A DNA stretch of 64,000 nucleotides, taken from Fen-1364 sp049515135 (GTDB taxonomy: Bacteria > Spirochaetota > Spirochaetia > SZUA-6 > Fen-1364). Below the pieces are notes generated by a model that worked only from the letters and a program-made list of their open reading frames with translations, searched no databases and was not told the origin of the DNA. A program made the translations under genes and the position numbers. Every line of letters starts with the position of its first letter. Position 1 is the first letter of the stretch. Below are positions 8,610 through 17,314 of the stretch, one piece after another. The stretch lies in contig JBEKUJ010000013.1 in the NCBI GenBank assembly GCA_049515135.1, positions 1 to 64,000 on the forward strand, written 5' to 3'.

Positions 8610-8615
8610 TAGAAT
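8610..8615 (+). promoter_or_regulatory. -10 hexamer for the glycogen phosphorylase gene
   Basis: TAGAAT ends six bases before the ATG at 8622, with no Shine-Dalgarno sequence. It lies inside or at the very start of the divergent sulfurtransferase reading frame, so this promoter would be embedded in coding sequence. The -35 region is not convincing. Confidence 0.4.
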
Positions 8616-8621
8616 ACATCC

Positions 8622-11150
8622 ATGGCAAAATCAGGCAAGACCGGGAAAAAGACTGCAACCGGGAGCAGCAAACCGAAAAAGGCCTCGAAAGCGCATCTGG
8701 CGGCAAAGGACCCTGAGGCCGACACGCTCAGGGAGGCCTTTCTCCACAACAGGAAGTTCGCCCTGGCAAAGGACGAATACAGCGCAACCTCTCGCGATAA
8801 CTTCAACAGCCTCGCTTTGGCTGTCAGGGACAGGCTGATCGACCGCTGGATTGCAACCCAGCAGAACTATTACCGGCACGACTGCAAGAGGGTGTATTAC
8901 CTGTCGCTGGAGTTTCTCATCGGCCGCACCCTGGGCAATGCCCTCCTGAACCTGGGGTTGACGGGAAGCGCGGAGACCGCCGTGCGAAAGCTGGGCTACC
9001 GCCTGGAGGAGCTGGAGGATCTTGAGCACGATGCCGGGTTGGGCAACGGAGGGCTTGGCCGGCTGGCCGCGTGCCTCATGGATTCCATGGCCGCCCAGGC
9101 CATCCCGGCATACGGGTACGGCATTCGCTATGATTACGGGATCTTCTTCCAGAAGATCCGCGGCGGACGGCAGGTGGAGACACCGGACAACTGGCTTCGC
9201 CACGGCAACCCGTGGGAGATCGAGCGCCCCGAGCACCTGTACCCCGTTCATTACTACGGGCGCGTTGGGCAGAAGACGGGAAAAGAGGGGCACCTCGTTT
9301 TCGACTGGATGGAAACCGAGACGGTCATGGCCATGGCCTACGATACTCCCGTCCCGGGGTATGGCAATGGCACGGTCAACAACATGCGCCTCTGGTCTGC
9401 CAAGAGCACCCGGGAGTTCGATCTGGATTACTTCAATCACGGCGACTACGAGAGGGCGGTTCATGAGAAGGACAGGTCGGAGACCATCACCAAGGTGCTC
9501 TATCCGAACGACAACATGTTCGAGGGCAGGGAGCTGCGTCTGAAACAGGAATACTTCCTGGTTTCGGCGACTCTCCAGGACATCGTGCGGCGCTTCCGCA
9601 AGGGAGGCGCGCCGGGATTCGCCGATTTCCCGAACAAAGTGGCAATTCAGCTCAACGACACGCACCCATCCCTTGCCATCCTGGAGCTGATGCGCGTCCT
9701 GATGGACCGCGAAGGCCTGGGCTGGGAGGAGGCATGGGACATCACCGTCAGGACAGTGGGCTACACGAACCACACGGTCCTCCCGGAGGCGCTTGAGAAG
9801 TGGCCCCTCGACCTCTTGTCACGGGTCCTCCCGCGCCATTCGCAGATCCTCCTGGAGGTCAACCGCAGGTTCCTGAAAGGGGTCTCCGCGCGGTGGCCGG
9901 GCGACATGGAGCGGCAGCGGCGCATGTCCCTTGTTGAGGAGGGGAATGAAAAGAGGGTGCTCATGTCCCACCTTTCCATAGTGGGGAGTCATTCGGTCAA
10001 CGGCGTATCTGCGCTCCATACGGACATCCTGAAAAAAAAGATCTTCCCGGACTTCTGCGAGCTGTGGCCGGAGAGATTCAACAACAAGACGAACGGGATC
10101 AGCCAGCGTCGGTGGCTGAAGCTGTGCAACCCCGGCCTCACGGAATTGCTGAATGAATGGATCGGTCACGGGTGGGACTCTGACCTCGAGTGGCTGACAA
10201 AGCTGGTCCCGCTGGCAGAAGAGGAAAGCTTCCGCCGACGGTGGCGCGCGGTGAAGCAGCGGAACAAGAAAGAGCTGGCGGGCGTGATCCAGCGGTTGAC
10301 GGGCGTGGTTGCCGACCCGGGCTCCTTGTTCGACTGCCAGGTGAAGCGCATCCACGAGTACAAGCGGCAGCTGCTGAATGCGCTGCACGTTCTACACCTG
10401 TACGCGAGGCTCAAGGCTGATCCGGGCGCCGCTTTTGTTCCGCGAACGGTCATCTTCTCAGGGAAAGCCGCTCCCGGCTATGTCATGGCAAAGCTGATCA
10501 TCCGCCTGATCCTCTCCATGGCGGCAAAAGTGAACAAGGATCCCGATGCCCAGGGCCGGCTTGCCGTGGTGTTTCTCCCCAACTACAGCGTGAGCCTGGC
10601 AGAGCGCATCATTCCGGCAGCGGATCTTTCGGAGCAGATATCCCTTGCAGGCACCGAGGCCTCCGGCACAGGCAATATGAAGCTTTCCCTGAACGGCGCG
10701 CTGACAATCGGCACGCTGGATGGGGCGAACGTGGAGATCCGAGAGGAGGTGGGACCGGAGAACTTCTTCCTTTTCGGCCTGACCGAGGAAGAGGTGACCG
10801 AGCGAAAACGCGCGGGGTACGATCCCCGGCAGCTGCATTCCGCTGACCGCCGGCTTTCGCAGGTCCTGGAGCAGGTCTGGAACGGAAGCCTGTGCCCGGA
10901 AGAGCCCGAGGCGTTCAGGCCAATCGTCCAGTCCCTGCTGGACGGAGGAGACCAGTTCATGCTCCTGGCGGATTTCGACTCCTATGCAGCATGCCAGGAG
11001 AAGGTCTCCGCGGCGTACAAGGACCAGGAGGCCTGGTCCCGGATGTCCATTCTGAACGTTGCCCGCATGGGCAAGTTCTCCAGCGACCGCACCGTGCGCG
11101 AATATGCAAACGAGGTCTGGGGAGTCGGCCCCGTGCCCGTTGATTCTTGA
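8622..11150 (+). CDS. glgP: Glycogen/maltodextrin phosphorylase
   Basis: An 842-residue GT35 alpha-glucan phosphorylase that releases glucose 1-phosphate from storage glucan. Conserved blocks include YYLSLEFLIGRTLGNAL, GNGGLGRLAACLMDSMA and PNYSVSLAERIIPAADLS. The pyridoxal-phosphate site is EASGTGNMKLSLNGAL, with the Schiff-base Lys in GTGNMK. The length equals the E. coli enzymes. The N-terminus is Lys/Ser-rich and probably disordered. It starts back-to-back with the sulfurtransferase and ends before a strong bidirectional hairpin at 11258. No glycogen synthase or branching enzyme is nearby, so glycogen versus maltodextrin cannot be decided. Confidence 0.95.
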   Translation: MAKSGKTGKKTATGSSKPKKASKAHLAAKDPEADTLREAFLHNRKFALAKDEYSATSRDNFNSLALAVRDRLIDRWIATQQNYYRHDCKRVYYLSLEFLIGRTLGNALLNLGLTGSAETAVRKLGYRLEELEDLEHDAGLGNGGLGRLAACLMDSMAAQAIPAYGYGIRYDYGIFFQKIRGGRQVETPDNWLRHGNPWEIERPEHLYPVHYYGRVGQKTGKEGHLVFDWMETETVMAMAYDTPVPGYGNGTVNNMRLWSAKSTREFDLDYFNHGDYERAVHEKDRSETITKVLYPNDNMFEGRELRLKQEYFLVSATLQDIVRRFRKGGAPGFADFPNKVAIQLNDTHPSLAILELMRVLMDREGLGWEEAWDITVRTVGYTNHTVLPEALEKWPLDLLSRVLPRHSQILLEVNRRFLKGVSARWPGDMERQRRMSLVEEGNEKRVLMSHLSIVGSHSVNGVSALHTDILKKKIFPDFCELWPERFNNKTNGISQRRWLKLCNPGLTELLNEWIGHGWDSDLEWLTKLVPLAEEESFRRRWRAVKQRNKKELAGVIQRLTGVVADPGSLFDCQVKRIHEYKRQLLNALHVLHLYARLKADPGAAFVPRTVIFSGKAAPGYVMAKLIIRLILSMAAKVNKDPDAQGRLAVVFLPNYSVSLAERIIPAADLSEQISLAGTEASGTGNMKLSLNGALTIGTLDGANVEIREEVGPENFFLFGLTEEEVTERKRAGYDPRQLHSADRRLSQVLEQVWNGSLCPEEPEAFRPIVQSLLDGGDQFMLLADFDSYAACQEKVSAAYKDQEAWSRMSILNVARMGKFSSDRTVREYANEVWGVGPVPVDS

Positions 11151-11257
11151 CAGCCGCGCGGCGCAGGGCTATCATTGAAACTGGACAGAGGGCAGGTCCC
11201 TCCTCCACCACCTGAATCCGCACACACTGCCATGGCAGTCCCTGGAGCGGATTTCTT

Positions 11258-11284
11258 AAAAGCCGGCAACAGCCGGCTTTTTTT
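11258..11284 (+). terminator. Intrinsic terminator after glgP
   Basis: Perfect 10-base arms AAAAGCCGGC and GCCGGCTTTT around an AACA loop, followed by more T residues, 108 bases after the glgP stop. The A-tract on the left arm would let it work in both directions. The rest of 11151-11401 shows no gene. Confidence 0.85.
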
Positions 11285-11401
11285 GCTGAAACGCTTCCGA
11301 CTGCGGGCCGTCATTCGCCCGCCGGGTGAATGGTTTCCAGGCCGCAGGACTCGCAAAGGTGTTGACCCCTCCCCTCCTTCTCGGCACCATGTCGTCACCT
11401 G

Positions 11402-12166
11402 ATGAAAAGTTCCGAATATTCCACGAACACCCCTGAGGCGATCAGCGCTGCCGCCTCTTTTATTCGCTCAGCCCGCTATCTCACCGCGTTCACGGGCGCG
11501 GGAATCTCTGTTGAGAGCGGCATCCCCCCTTTTCGCGGCCCCGGCGGGCTGTGGAACACGTACGATCCGCGCATGCTCGAGCTGGCCTATTTCCTGGCCC
11601 ACCCTGAGAAAGCGTGGCCTGTCATCAGGGAGATATTCTACGACCATTTCGGAAAAGCAAAGCCGAACAAGGCGCATGAGCAGCTGGCGCGCCTGGAGGC
11701 TGCGGGAAAGCTGAAAGTCCTCATTACGCAGAACATCGACAACCTCCACTACCTTGCAGGGAGCCGTACCATCGTCGAGTTCCATGGAAACTCCCGCCTG
11801 CTCCTCTGCCTGGACTGCGGCACGCGCGCGGAGGCCCGTCCGGAGATACTGCAGTCCCTTCCCCCCCGGTGCCCGTGCGGCGGGCTGTACAAGCCAGACT
11901 TCATTTTCTTCGGCGAAGGGATCCCTCCCGAAGCGCATCGGCGCTCCCAGGAGGCCGCGGGCCGCACCGACGTCATGCTGGTGGTCGGTTCCACAGGAGA
12001 AGTCTACCCAGCCGCCCTGGTTCCGCGCTGGGCAAAAGAAGCAGGAGCAAAAATCGTAGAAGTCAATCCGGATGAGTCCGAGTTCACGGGATCAATCACC
12101 GATATCCACATCCCCATGAAGGCCGCGGAGGCCTTCCGCCTCTTGGAAAAGGAGCTTGCATCATGA
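11402..12166 (+). CDS. cobB: Sirtuin, NAD-dependent protein deacylase
   Basis: A 254-residue Sir2 protein. The NAD site reads FTGAGISVESGIPPFRG, followed by TQNIDNLH and the catalytic His in VEFHGN. Four Cys (CLDCG and CPCGG) form the zinc ribbon, and VVGSTGEVYPAA with VEVNPDES closes the Rossmann fold. It removes acyl groups from protein lysines in an NAD-dependent reaction. The Ala-x-x-Tyr/Arg pocket that marks desuccinylases is not clear here, so specificity is open. Its stop overlaps the start of the threonine aldolase gene by four bases, so the two are coupled. No ribosome-binding site is obvious. Confidence 0.9.
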   Translation: MKSSEYSTNTPEAISAAASFIRSARYLTAFTGAGISVESGIPPFRGPGGLWNTYDPRMLELAYFLAHPEKAWPVIREIFYDHFGKAKPNKAHEQLARLEAAGKLKVLITQNIDNLHYLAGSRTIVEFHGNSRLLLCLDCGTRAEARPEILQSLPPRCPCGGLYKPDFIFFGEGIPPEAHRRSQEAAGRTDVMLVVGSTGEVYPAALVPRWAKEAGAKIVEVNPDESEFTGSITDIHIPMKAAEAFRLLEKELAS

Positions 12167-13188
12167 AGGTCTACGATCTGCGAAGCGACACAGTCACGCG
12201 GCCGTCTCCGGCCATGAGAAAGGCCATGTACGAGGCGGAGGTCGGTGACGATGTGTACGGGGAAGATCCCTCAATCAACAAGCTGCAGGACATGTCTGCG
12301 GCCGTCACCGGCAAGGAGGCAGCTCTTTTCGTCTCATCCGGTTCAATGGGAAACCTCATCCCCATTTACCTGAACTGCGGCAGGGGGAACGAGGTGCTGT
12401 GCGACTCCAGAGCGCACATCGTCCAGCATGAGCTTGCATCGGCCACGGCAATTGCCGGCGCTCTTCCCGTCCAGATTCCGACAGACAGGGGAATCCTCGA
12501 AGTCGAGCAGCTGGAGCCGCGGATCCAGCCTGACATCTATTACTGCGCGCGCACCAAGATGGTAGCCGTCGAGAACACGCACAACGCAGCGGGCGGGACA
12601 TTCTATTCCCTTGCCACGCTGAGCAGAATCGGCGTTTTCGCCCGACGGAGGAAAATGGCGGTTCACATGGACGGCGCAAGGTTGTTCAACGCTTCCGTGG
12701 CGTGCGGCGACTCGGTCAAATCGCTGTGCGCGGAAGCCGATACGGTGACTTTCTGCATCTCCAAGGGCCTCGGAGCGCCCGTCGGCGCTCTGCTTTGCGG
12801 AACGAAAGAGTTCATCGCGGAAGCGAGGCGGGTGCGCAAGCTGCTTGGCGGCGGCATGCGTCAGGCGGGAATCATGGCTGCCGCGGGGGTCTACGCTCTT
12901 TCCAACAACGTGGAGCGCCTTGCGGAGGACCATGAAAACGCAAAAGCCCTTGCGAAAGCCCTGGCCTGTACGTCGTGGGCGGCGATTGTTCCCGACGAGG
13001 TCGTGACGAACATCCTGTATTTCCGCACACCCGACAGAAACGTTGACGAGGTGGTCCACGCGCTTGAGCAGAACGGCATCCTGTGCGGCGCTGCCGGCCC
13101 GGACGTGATCCGCTTCGTCACGCATCTTGATGTCTCCCGCGAGGACATCACGGAGGTGGTCCACATCCTCCAGGAAATGAAGCTGTAG
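12163..13188 (+). CDS. ltaE: Low-specificity threonine aldolase
   Basis: A 341-residue fold-type I PLP enzyme cleaving L-threonine or L-allo-threonine to glycine and acetaldehyde. It begins with the family hallmark YDLRSDTVTRPSPAMRKAM, continues with GDDVYGEDPS, has the Asp of HMDGARLFNA that contacts the pyridine nitrogen, and the Schiff-base Lys in CISKGLGAPVG. Length is typical. Its ATG lies within ATGA at the end of the sirtuin gene. Whether it prefers threonine, allo-threonine or beta-hydroxy analogues cannot be read from sequence. Confidence 0.92.
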   Translation: MKVYDLRSDTVTRPSPAMRKAMYEAEVGDDVYGEDPSINKLQDMSAAVTGKEAALFVSSGSMGNLIPIYLNCGRGNEVLCDSRAHIVQHELASATAIAGALPVQIPTDRGILEVEQLEPRIQPDIYYCARTKMVAVENTHNAAGGTFYSLATLSRIGVFARRRKMAVHMDGARLFNASVACGDSVKSLCAEADTVTFCISKGLGAPVGALLCGTKEFIAEARRVRKLLGGGMRQAGIMAAAGVYALSNNVERLAEDHENAKALAKALACTSWAAIVPDEVVTNILYFRTPDRNVDEVVHALEQNGILCGAAGPDVIRFVTHLDVSREDITEVVHILQEMKL

Positions 13189-13202
13189 ACGGCAGCGCTT
13201 TT

Positions 13203-13682
13203 TCAGACGCCAAGGGCGAACAAGTCGCCGCGCTCCAGCGCGAGAAGCTTGTCCTTGATCTCCAGACCGCCCCCATATCCGACAAGCTTTCCGCTTGCAC
13301 CGATGACGCGGTGACACGGGACCACGATCGCGACAGGGTTCGCATGATTTGCACCGCCGACCGCCCGAACGGCGCTGGGCCTGCCGATGCGCCGCGCAAG
13401 CTCCCCGTAGGACATTGTCGATCCATAGGGAATGGAAAGCAATGCATTCCACACGGCAATCTGGAACTCCGTGCCGACCAGGCGCAGCGGAAGGTCGAAA
13501 CAGCGAAGCTCGCGATGGAAATACGCCGTGAGCTGCCTCGCAGCTTCGCGAAATGGATTTTCTGAAGCGTGCCACGTCTGGCCCACGTGCACCGGAGCAT
13601 GCCCGCTTGCGTAGCTCAAGAGCCGCAAACCTCGCTCGTCCCCGGCAAGGAGCAGGCGGCCGACGGGGCTTTCCATGAACAT
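13203..13682 (-). CDS. ogt: Methylated-DNA--protein-cysteine methyltransferase
   Basis: A 159-residue suicide repair protein that takes the alkyl group from O6-methylguanine onto its own Cys. The active site is VVPCHRVIGASGKLVGYGGG; the DNA-binding helix carries RAVGGANHANP with the Arg finger, and TEFQIAVWNALLSIPYG is the usual linker. The start is uncertain: ATG 13682 gives the standard length, but ATG 13739 would overlap the upstream fusion gene. It lies directly downstream of the Ada-AlkA gene and together they form an alkylation-damage operon. Confidence 0.9.
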   Translation of the reverse strand: MFMESPVGRLLLAGDERGLRLLSYASGHAPVHVGQTWHASENPFREAARQLTAYFHRELRCFDLPLRLVGTEFQIAVWNALLSIPYGSTMSYGELARRIGRPSAVRAVGGANHANPVAIVVPCHRVIGASGKLVGYGGGLEIKDKLLALERGDLFALGV

Positions 13683-13716
13683 GTATGAAAGCGATTCGGC
13701 AGCAGCAGTGATGACT

Positions 13717-15189
13717 TCACCCTCCCGAGGAAAGCGCATGCCAGAGATACATCGCCGCATATCCGCGCCACGGCGCAAGCGCATCAATCTCCTGCTTCCT
13801 CTGGTGTGGATCTCTGGGGTAGCCCAGCGCGTCAAGGGTTTTGCGGATTCCCAGATCGGATTCAGGAAACGCGTCCGGTTCCCCGAATCCGCGAAGAGAA
13901 ACATAGTGAGCGCTCCATGGACCAATGCCGCGAATCAATTGGAGATCTTTTTCCAGCTTTTCCGGCGCTGTGGACCCGTCCAACCGCAACCGTCTGTCCA
14001 GAACGGCCTGTGAGACTGCGACAACCGTCTTTGCCCGTGAGGCCGGGATGCCGATGCTGGATAAATCCGCATGTGCAAGGTCAGAAGGAACAGGAAACAC
14101 GCGCGTGATTGTCCCCCCGCTGTCAATCTGCCGGCCAAAACGCCGGGCAAGGCGGCCGACAATCGTTGTGGCCCCCGCCACGCTTATCTGCTGCCCAAGC
14201 ACTGCGCGGATGATTGCTTCAAACGGGTCCCACGCAACGGGGAGGCGCATTCCGGGAGCTGCCTTGACAAGCGGCGCGAGCCGTCTGTCGCGGCTCAAAT
14301 GACCGGCTATTGCAAGGGGATCAGCATCGAGATCGAGCATCCTGCGGATGCGCCGTACCGCGTGGCCAAGCGCGGCCGGATCCACTCCCTGGAGAGAAAC
14401 ATCGATCTGATTGCTCCCATTGCGCGCGGGCTTTGCATCGAGGATCCCCGTTGCACTGCCAATGGAAACTGACCTCCGATAGGAATGCTCCGTCACTTCC
14501 TCCACACCGTTCACTGCCCGCTTTCCAAGGAAAGCTATGAGCTCTTCCCAGCGCAAAGGCGGACGATACGCAAGGGAAAGCGTGAATGACTGCGGACCGG
14601 CGCCAGGCCGGCGTTTTTGCCCAGACGCTGCACGCGCTCTTCTGAGAGATCCGGGCGGCTCGCCGAAAACACCGCGGAATATGTCGTTGAACTGCCGGAT
14701 GCTTCCAAACCCTGCGCTGAGCGCCACGGCCGACACCGGCAGGTCGGTGTCACGAAGGATGGCTGCGGCGAAATGCGCTCTGCGTGATTGCGCAATCGCG
14801 TTCGGCGCAACGCCAATGTGCTTCACAAAAAGACGGCGCAAATGACGCTCTCCCATCCCGAGTCGATCCGCAAGCTCCCGAATCGAATGCTCATCCAGGA
14901 ACCCGTTCCCAACAAGCCTGAGAGCGCTGCTGACGGTGGTGGACGTGCCGTTCCAGGCGGGCGTTCCAGGCGCCGTTTCGGGCCGGCACCGTTTGCATGG
15001 CCGAAATCCTTCAGCCTCCGCCGAGGCTGCGCAGAGGAAGAACCTGACGTTTTCAAGTTTCGGCGTTCTGGCAGGACAGATGGGCCGGCAGTAGATCCCG
15101 GTTGTCTTTACCGCCGTGAAAAACTTGCCGTCAAACCGGGCGTCCCTGGCCTGAATGATGCGATAGCAGACGTCAGGGTCAAGCTCCAT
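13717..15189 (-). CDS. Ada-AlkA fusion: alkylation-response regulator and 3-methyladenine DNA glycosylase II
   Basis: A 490-residue fusion. Residues 1-75 form the Ada zinc/methyl-acceptor domain: TTGIYCRPICPARTPK and GFRPCKRCRPE give Cys34, 38, 65 and 68, with Cys34 matching the methyl-accepting Cys38 of E. coli Ada. Residues about 85-190 are an AraC-type helix-turn-helix (IRELADRLGMGERHLRRLF). From about 205 onward is AlkA, with GQQISVAGA, the helix-hairpin-helix IRGIGPWSAHYVS and the catalytic Asp in PESDLGIRK. Methyl-phosphotriester repair would switch it to an activator, while the C-terminus excises alkylated bases. ATG 15189 sits six bases from a TATATA inside a 14-base palindrome, a plausible autoregulatory site. 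Confidence 0.93.
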   Translation of the reverse strand: MELDPDVCYRIIQARDARFDGKFFTAVKTTGIYCRPICPARTPKLENVRFFLCAASAEAEGFRPCKRCRPETAPGTPAWNGTSTTVSSALRLVGNGFLDEHSIRELADRLGMGERHLRRLFVKHIGVAPNAIAQSRRAHFAAAILRDTDLPVSAVALSAGFGSIRQFNDIFRGVFGEPPGSLRRARAASGQKRRPGAGPQSFTLSLAYRPPLRWEELIAFLGKRAVNGVEEVTEHSYRRSVSIGSATGILDAKPARNGSNQIDVSLQGVDPAALGHAVRRIRRMLDLDADPLAIAGHLSRDRRLAPLVKAAPGMRLPVAWDPFEAIIRAVLGQQISVAGATTIVGRLARRFGRQIDSGGTITRVFPVPSDLAHADLSSIGIPASRAKTVVAVSQAVLDRRLRLDGSTAPEKLEKDLQLIRGIGPWSAHYVSLRGFGEPDAFPESDLGIRKTLDALGYPRDPHQRKQEIDALAPWRGYAAMYLWHALSSGG

Positions 15190-15361
15190 GACTTGTATAT
15201 ATACAATTTTCCGCGGTGCGTCTGGCGGTTTTCGGACATGGCCATTCCTCAAGCCTCCGTCTTTGGCAGGACGAGCGACGTTCGATCCCCTGGGCATGCA
15301 CCGGCCCCGGCGCACGCACAAACGCCGTAAGAACAATCAGACCAAGCAAGAGCGGCTTCAT
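15179..15361 (-). CDS. Small exported peptide upstream of the Ada-AlkA gene
   Basis: A 60-residue open frame with an excellent ribosome-binding site (AAAGGAGGG, three bases before the ATG at 15361). Its N-terminus is a textbook Sec signal: MKPLLLGLIVLTAFV, then APGPVHAQG with a predicted cut after VHA. The mature part of about 37 residues is Arg-rich with three Cys (32, 42 and 53). The 3' end overlaps the start of the Ada-AlkA gene by 11 bases, so both may be cotranscribed. A TATACT lies upstream (15379-15384, minus strand), overlapping the miaB promoter. I recognise no family. It is too short for coding statistics, so this remains a prediction. Confidence 0.5.
   Translation of the reverse strand: MKPLLLGLIVLTAFVRAPGPVHAQGIERRSSCQRRRLEEWPCPKTARRTAENCIYTSHGA
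15193..15206 (-). promoter_or_regulatory. 14-base palindrome over the Ada-AlkA -10 region
   Basis: TTGTATATATACAA is a perfect palindrome. Its centre supplies a TATATA hexamer exactly six bases from the Ada-AlkA ATG at 15189. It could be an operator, but AT-palindromes also arise by chance in promoters. It lies inside the 3' end of the small exported-peptide frame. Confidence 0.4.
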
Positions 15362-15396
15362 ATTCCCTCCTTTGCCGGAGTATATTAGGCCCCAGA

Positions 15397-16836
15397 GTGG
15401 ACAACTCAATGAAGTACTGCCTCCTGCACCTTGGGTGCCAGATGAACCAATCCGACGCGGAAAGGGTCCGCACCGTGATTGAGGCGCTGGGATACGAACT
15501 GACTGAGGCCGAAGCGGAAGCGGACCTCCTGGGGATCGTCGCCTGCTCGGTCCGCCAGAGGGCCATTGACAAGGCATATGCCCGCATCCGCATGTGGAAC
15601 TCGTGGAAGGAACGGAGAAGCCTCCTCACGTTCGTCACCGGGTGCATCCTTCCCGCTGACAGGGAGAAGTTCCTGAAACTGTTCGACCTCGTGTTCGACA
15701 TCACGGAGATTCCCCAGCTTCCCGACATGATCCGCCAATACGGCATTGTAACGCCCATTGAAATGAACAACGTGATCCCGGCAGACAGCCTGCACGACGC
15801 CGCAAAAGGCTTCTGGCGGATCATGCCCCGCTACAGCTCACGCTTCGAGGCATACGTTCCCATCCAGAACGGATGCGACAAGTTCTGCACTTTCTGCGCA
15901 GTCCCCTACACGCGCGGACAGGAGGTATCGCGCCCGTCAGAGGAAATACTCCAGGAAGTGGCGGGTCTTGTGGACCAGGGCTACAAGTCCATCACGCTCC
16001 TTGGACAGAACGTCAACTCCTACGGCCTGGACAGGAAAGGGCGGGAGATCACGTTCCCGGATCTCCTTCGCGGGATCGGCGAGCTGGGCAGCAGCCCGGA
16101 TCGGGATTTCCGGGTCTATTTCACATCGCCGCATCCCCGCGACATGACGGAGGAAGTCGTGCGGGTCATCGCCCGGCATCCCTGCCTGGCAAAACAGATC
16201 CACCTGCCTCTCCAGTCGGGAGATGACAGGATTCTCATCCGCATGAACCGCAATTACATGGTGGACCAGTACCGGGAGACTGTTTCCATGATCAGGTCCA
16301 TTCTTCCTCAAGCCACGCTCTTCACGGACATCATTGTGGGATTCAGCGGAGAAACAGAAGCGGAGTTCGAGAACACGCGGAAAGCCATGCGGGAGTTCCA
16401 GTACAACATGGCATATGTTGCCATGTATTCCCCCCGACCGGGAGCAGCCAGCTCCAGGTGGCCTGATGACGTTCCACATGAGGAAAAGAACAGGCGACTC
16501 CACGTTCTCAGCGAAGAGCTGGCCAGGACTTCCGGCGCCTACAACAGGACCATGATCGGAAAAGAATACCGCGTGCTGGTGGAAGGCCCTGACCGCAAGC
16601 AAGGGTTCCTCTCAGCCAAGACGGAGGGAAGGATCATCGTGCGCTTTCCGAGCGCCGACGGATCGCTCATCGGGCAGTTCACGACAGTAAAAGTCACCGC
16701 GGCCGCGTCCTTGTCAGTGGAGGGGGAGCTGGTCGGAGCGGCTCATATCCATGACGTGAGAACGGGCGTCAGTCCCAGGAGCCCCAGCGTGAGCAGCACC
16801 CCGAGCAGGATTCCCGCCAGGACGTCAAAGACGTAA
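15397..16836 (+). CDS. miaB: tRNA-2-methylthio-N6-dimethylallyladenosine synthase (MiaB-type methylthiotransferase)
   Basis: A 479-residue radical-SAM methylthiotransferase acting on tRNA A37. The N-terminal UPF0004 domain has Cys in GCQMN, ACSVRQRA and TGCI for the auxiliary cluster. The radical-SAM CxxxCxxC is CDKFCTFC, and LLGQNVNSYG is the MiaB-specific block. A TRAM domain follows (about 380-450). The usual NTCxVRxxA is altered to VACSVRQRA, though the Cys stays. GTG 15397 lies 10 bases after a TATATT; ATG 15409 is the alternative and matches other MiaB N-termini. The last ~30 residues overlap the convergent phosphatase gene and look non-conserved. Confidence 0.88.
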   Translation: MDNSMKYCLLHLGCQMNQSDAERVRTVIEALGYELTEAEAEADLLGIVACSVRQRAIDKAYARIRMWNSWKERRSLLTFVTGCILPADREKFLKLFDLVFDITEIPQLPDMIRQYGIVTPIEMNNVIPADSLHDAAKGFWRIMPRYSSRFEAYVPIQNGCDKFCTFCAVPYTRGQEVSRPSEEILQEVAGLVDQGYKSITLLGQNVNSYGLDRKGREITFPDLLRGIGELGSSPDRDFRVYFTSPHPRDMTEEVVRVIARHPCLAKQIHLPLQSGDDRILIRMNRNYMVDQYRETVSMIRSILPQATLFTDIIVGFSGETEAEFENTRKAMREFQYNMAYVAMYSPRPGAASSRWPDDVPHEEKNRRLHVLSEELARTSGAYNRTMIGKEYRVLVEGPDRKQGFLSAKTEGRIIVRFPSADGSLIGQFTTVKVTAAASLSVEGELVGAAHIHDVRTGVSPRSPSVSSTPSRIPARTSKT

Positions 16837-17291
16837 TGAATGCCGATTGCAATCCGTGAGAGGATCATGAACGGGCTCCAGATGGCAATCCCGAGAGCCG
16901 CAGCAGACGGCCCGAACACGATTGCGAGAAGGGCCAGCATTGCAGCGCGCGCAGCGTGGCCGGATGGGAAGGAGAAGGGATCCGCCCTGCGATAGATCCT
17001 GCCGGCCTCCCCGGGAGGCCTGGGCCTGCGGATGCACATCTTGATGCCCACCACCACGATCTCCGCCAGCACAAGTCCGGCGAAAACGATGACTGCGCGC
17101 GCCTTCCACTGAGTATTCCCGAGGAACCACGCCAGAACGCACAATCCGGCCCAGATGAAGCTGTCCCCGGAATGCGCAAGGCCCAACGCAATGAGCTGCG
17201 CAAGCCCCCGGCCCGGAGAAAGGGTGAGGGGCATGGTCAGAGACGCATCAAGGATCTGAATGCGATCACGCAGGCCGGGCTGCCGGAGCAT
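16743..17291 (-). CDS. PAP2-family membrane phosphatase
   Basis: A 182-residue inner-membrane lipid phosphatase with about five helices. The three catalytic motifs are present: KMCIRRPRP, PSGH within DPFSFPSGHAA, and SRIAIGIHYVFD. Members dephosphorylate undecaprenyl pyrophosphate, phosphatidic acid or phosphatidylglycerol phosphate on the periplasmic face; which one applies here cannot be decided. The gene is transcribed toward miaB and overlaps its 3' end by 94 bases, and diverges from recD2 across a 75-base interval. Confidence 0.88.
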   Translation of the reverse strand: MLRQPGLRDRIQILDASLTMPLTLSPGRGLAQLIALGLAHSGDSFIWAGLCVLAWFLGNTQWKARAVIVFAGLVLAEIVVVGIKMCIRRPRPPGEAGRIYRRADPFSFPSGHAARAAMLALLAIVFGPSAAALGIAIWSPFMILSRIAIGIHYVFDVLAGILLGVLLTLGLLGLTPVLTSWI

Positions 17292-17314
17292 GGCCGACTG
17301 TGTAGCCGATTTGC

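Noticed and set aside
8631..9773. A 380-codon minus-strand frame inside glgP
   Set aside because: Antisense to highly conserved phosphorylase sequence, no recognisable domain.
12343..13575. A 410-codon minus-strand frame opposite the threonine aldolase gene
   Set aside because: Low-complexity Arg/Cys-rich translation, antisense to a well-supported enzyme and overlapping ogt.
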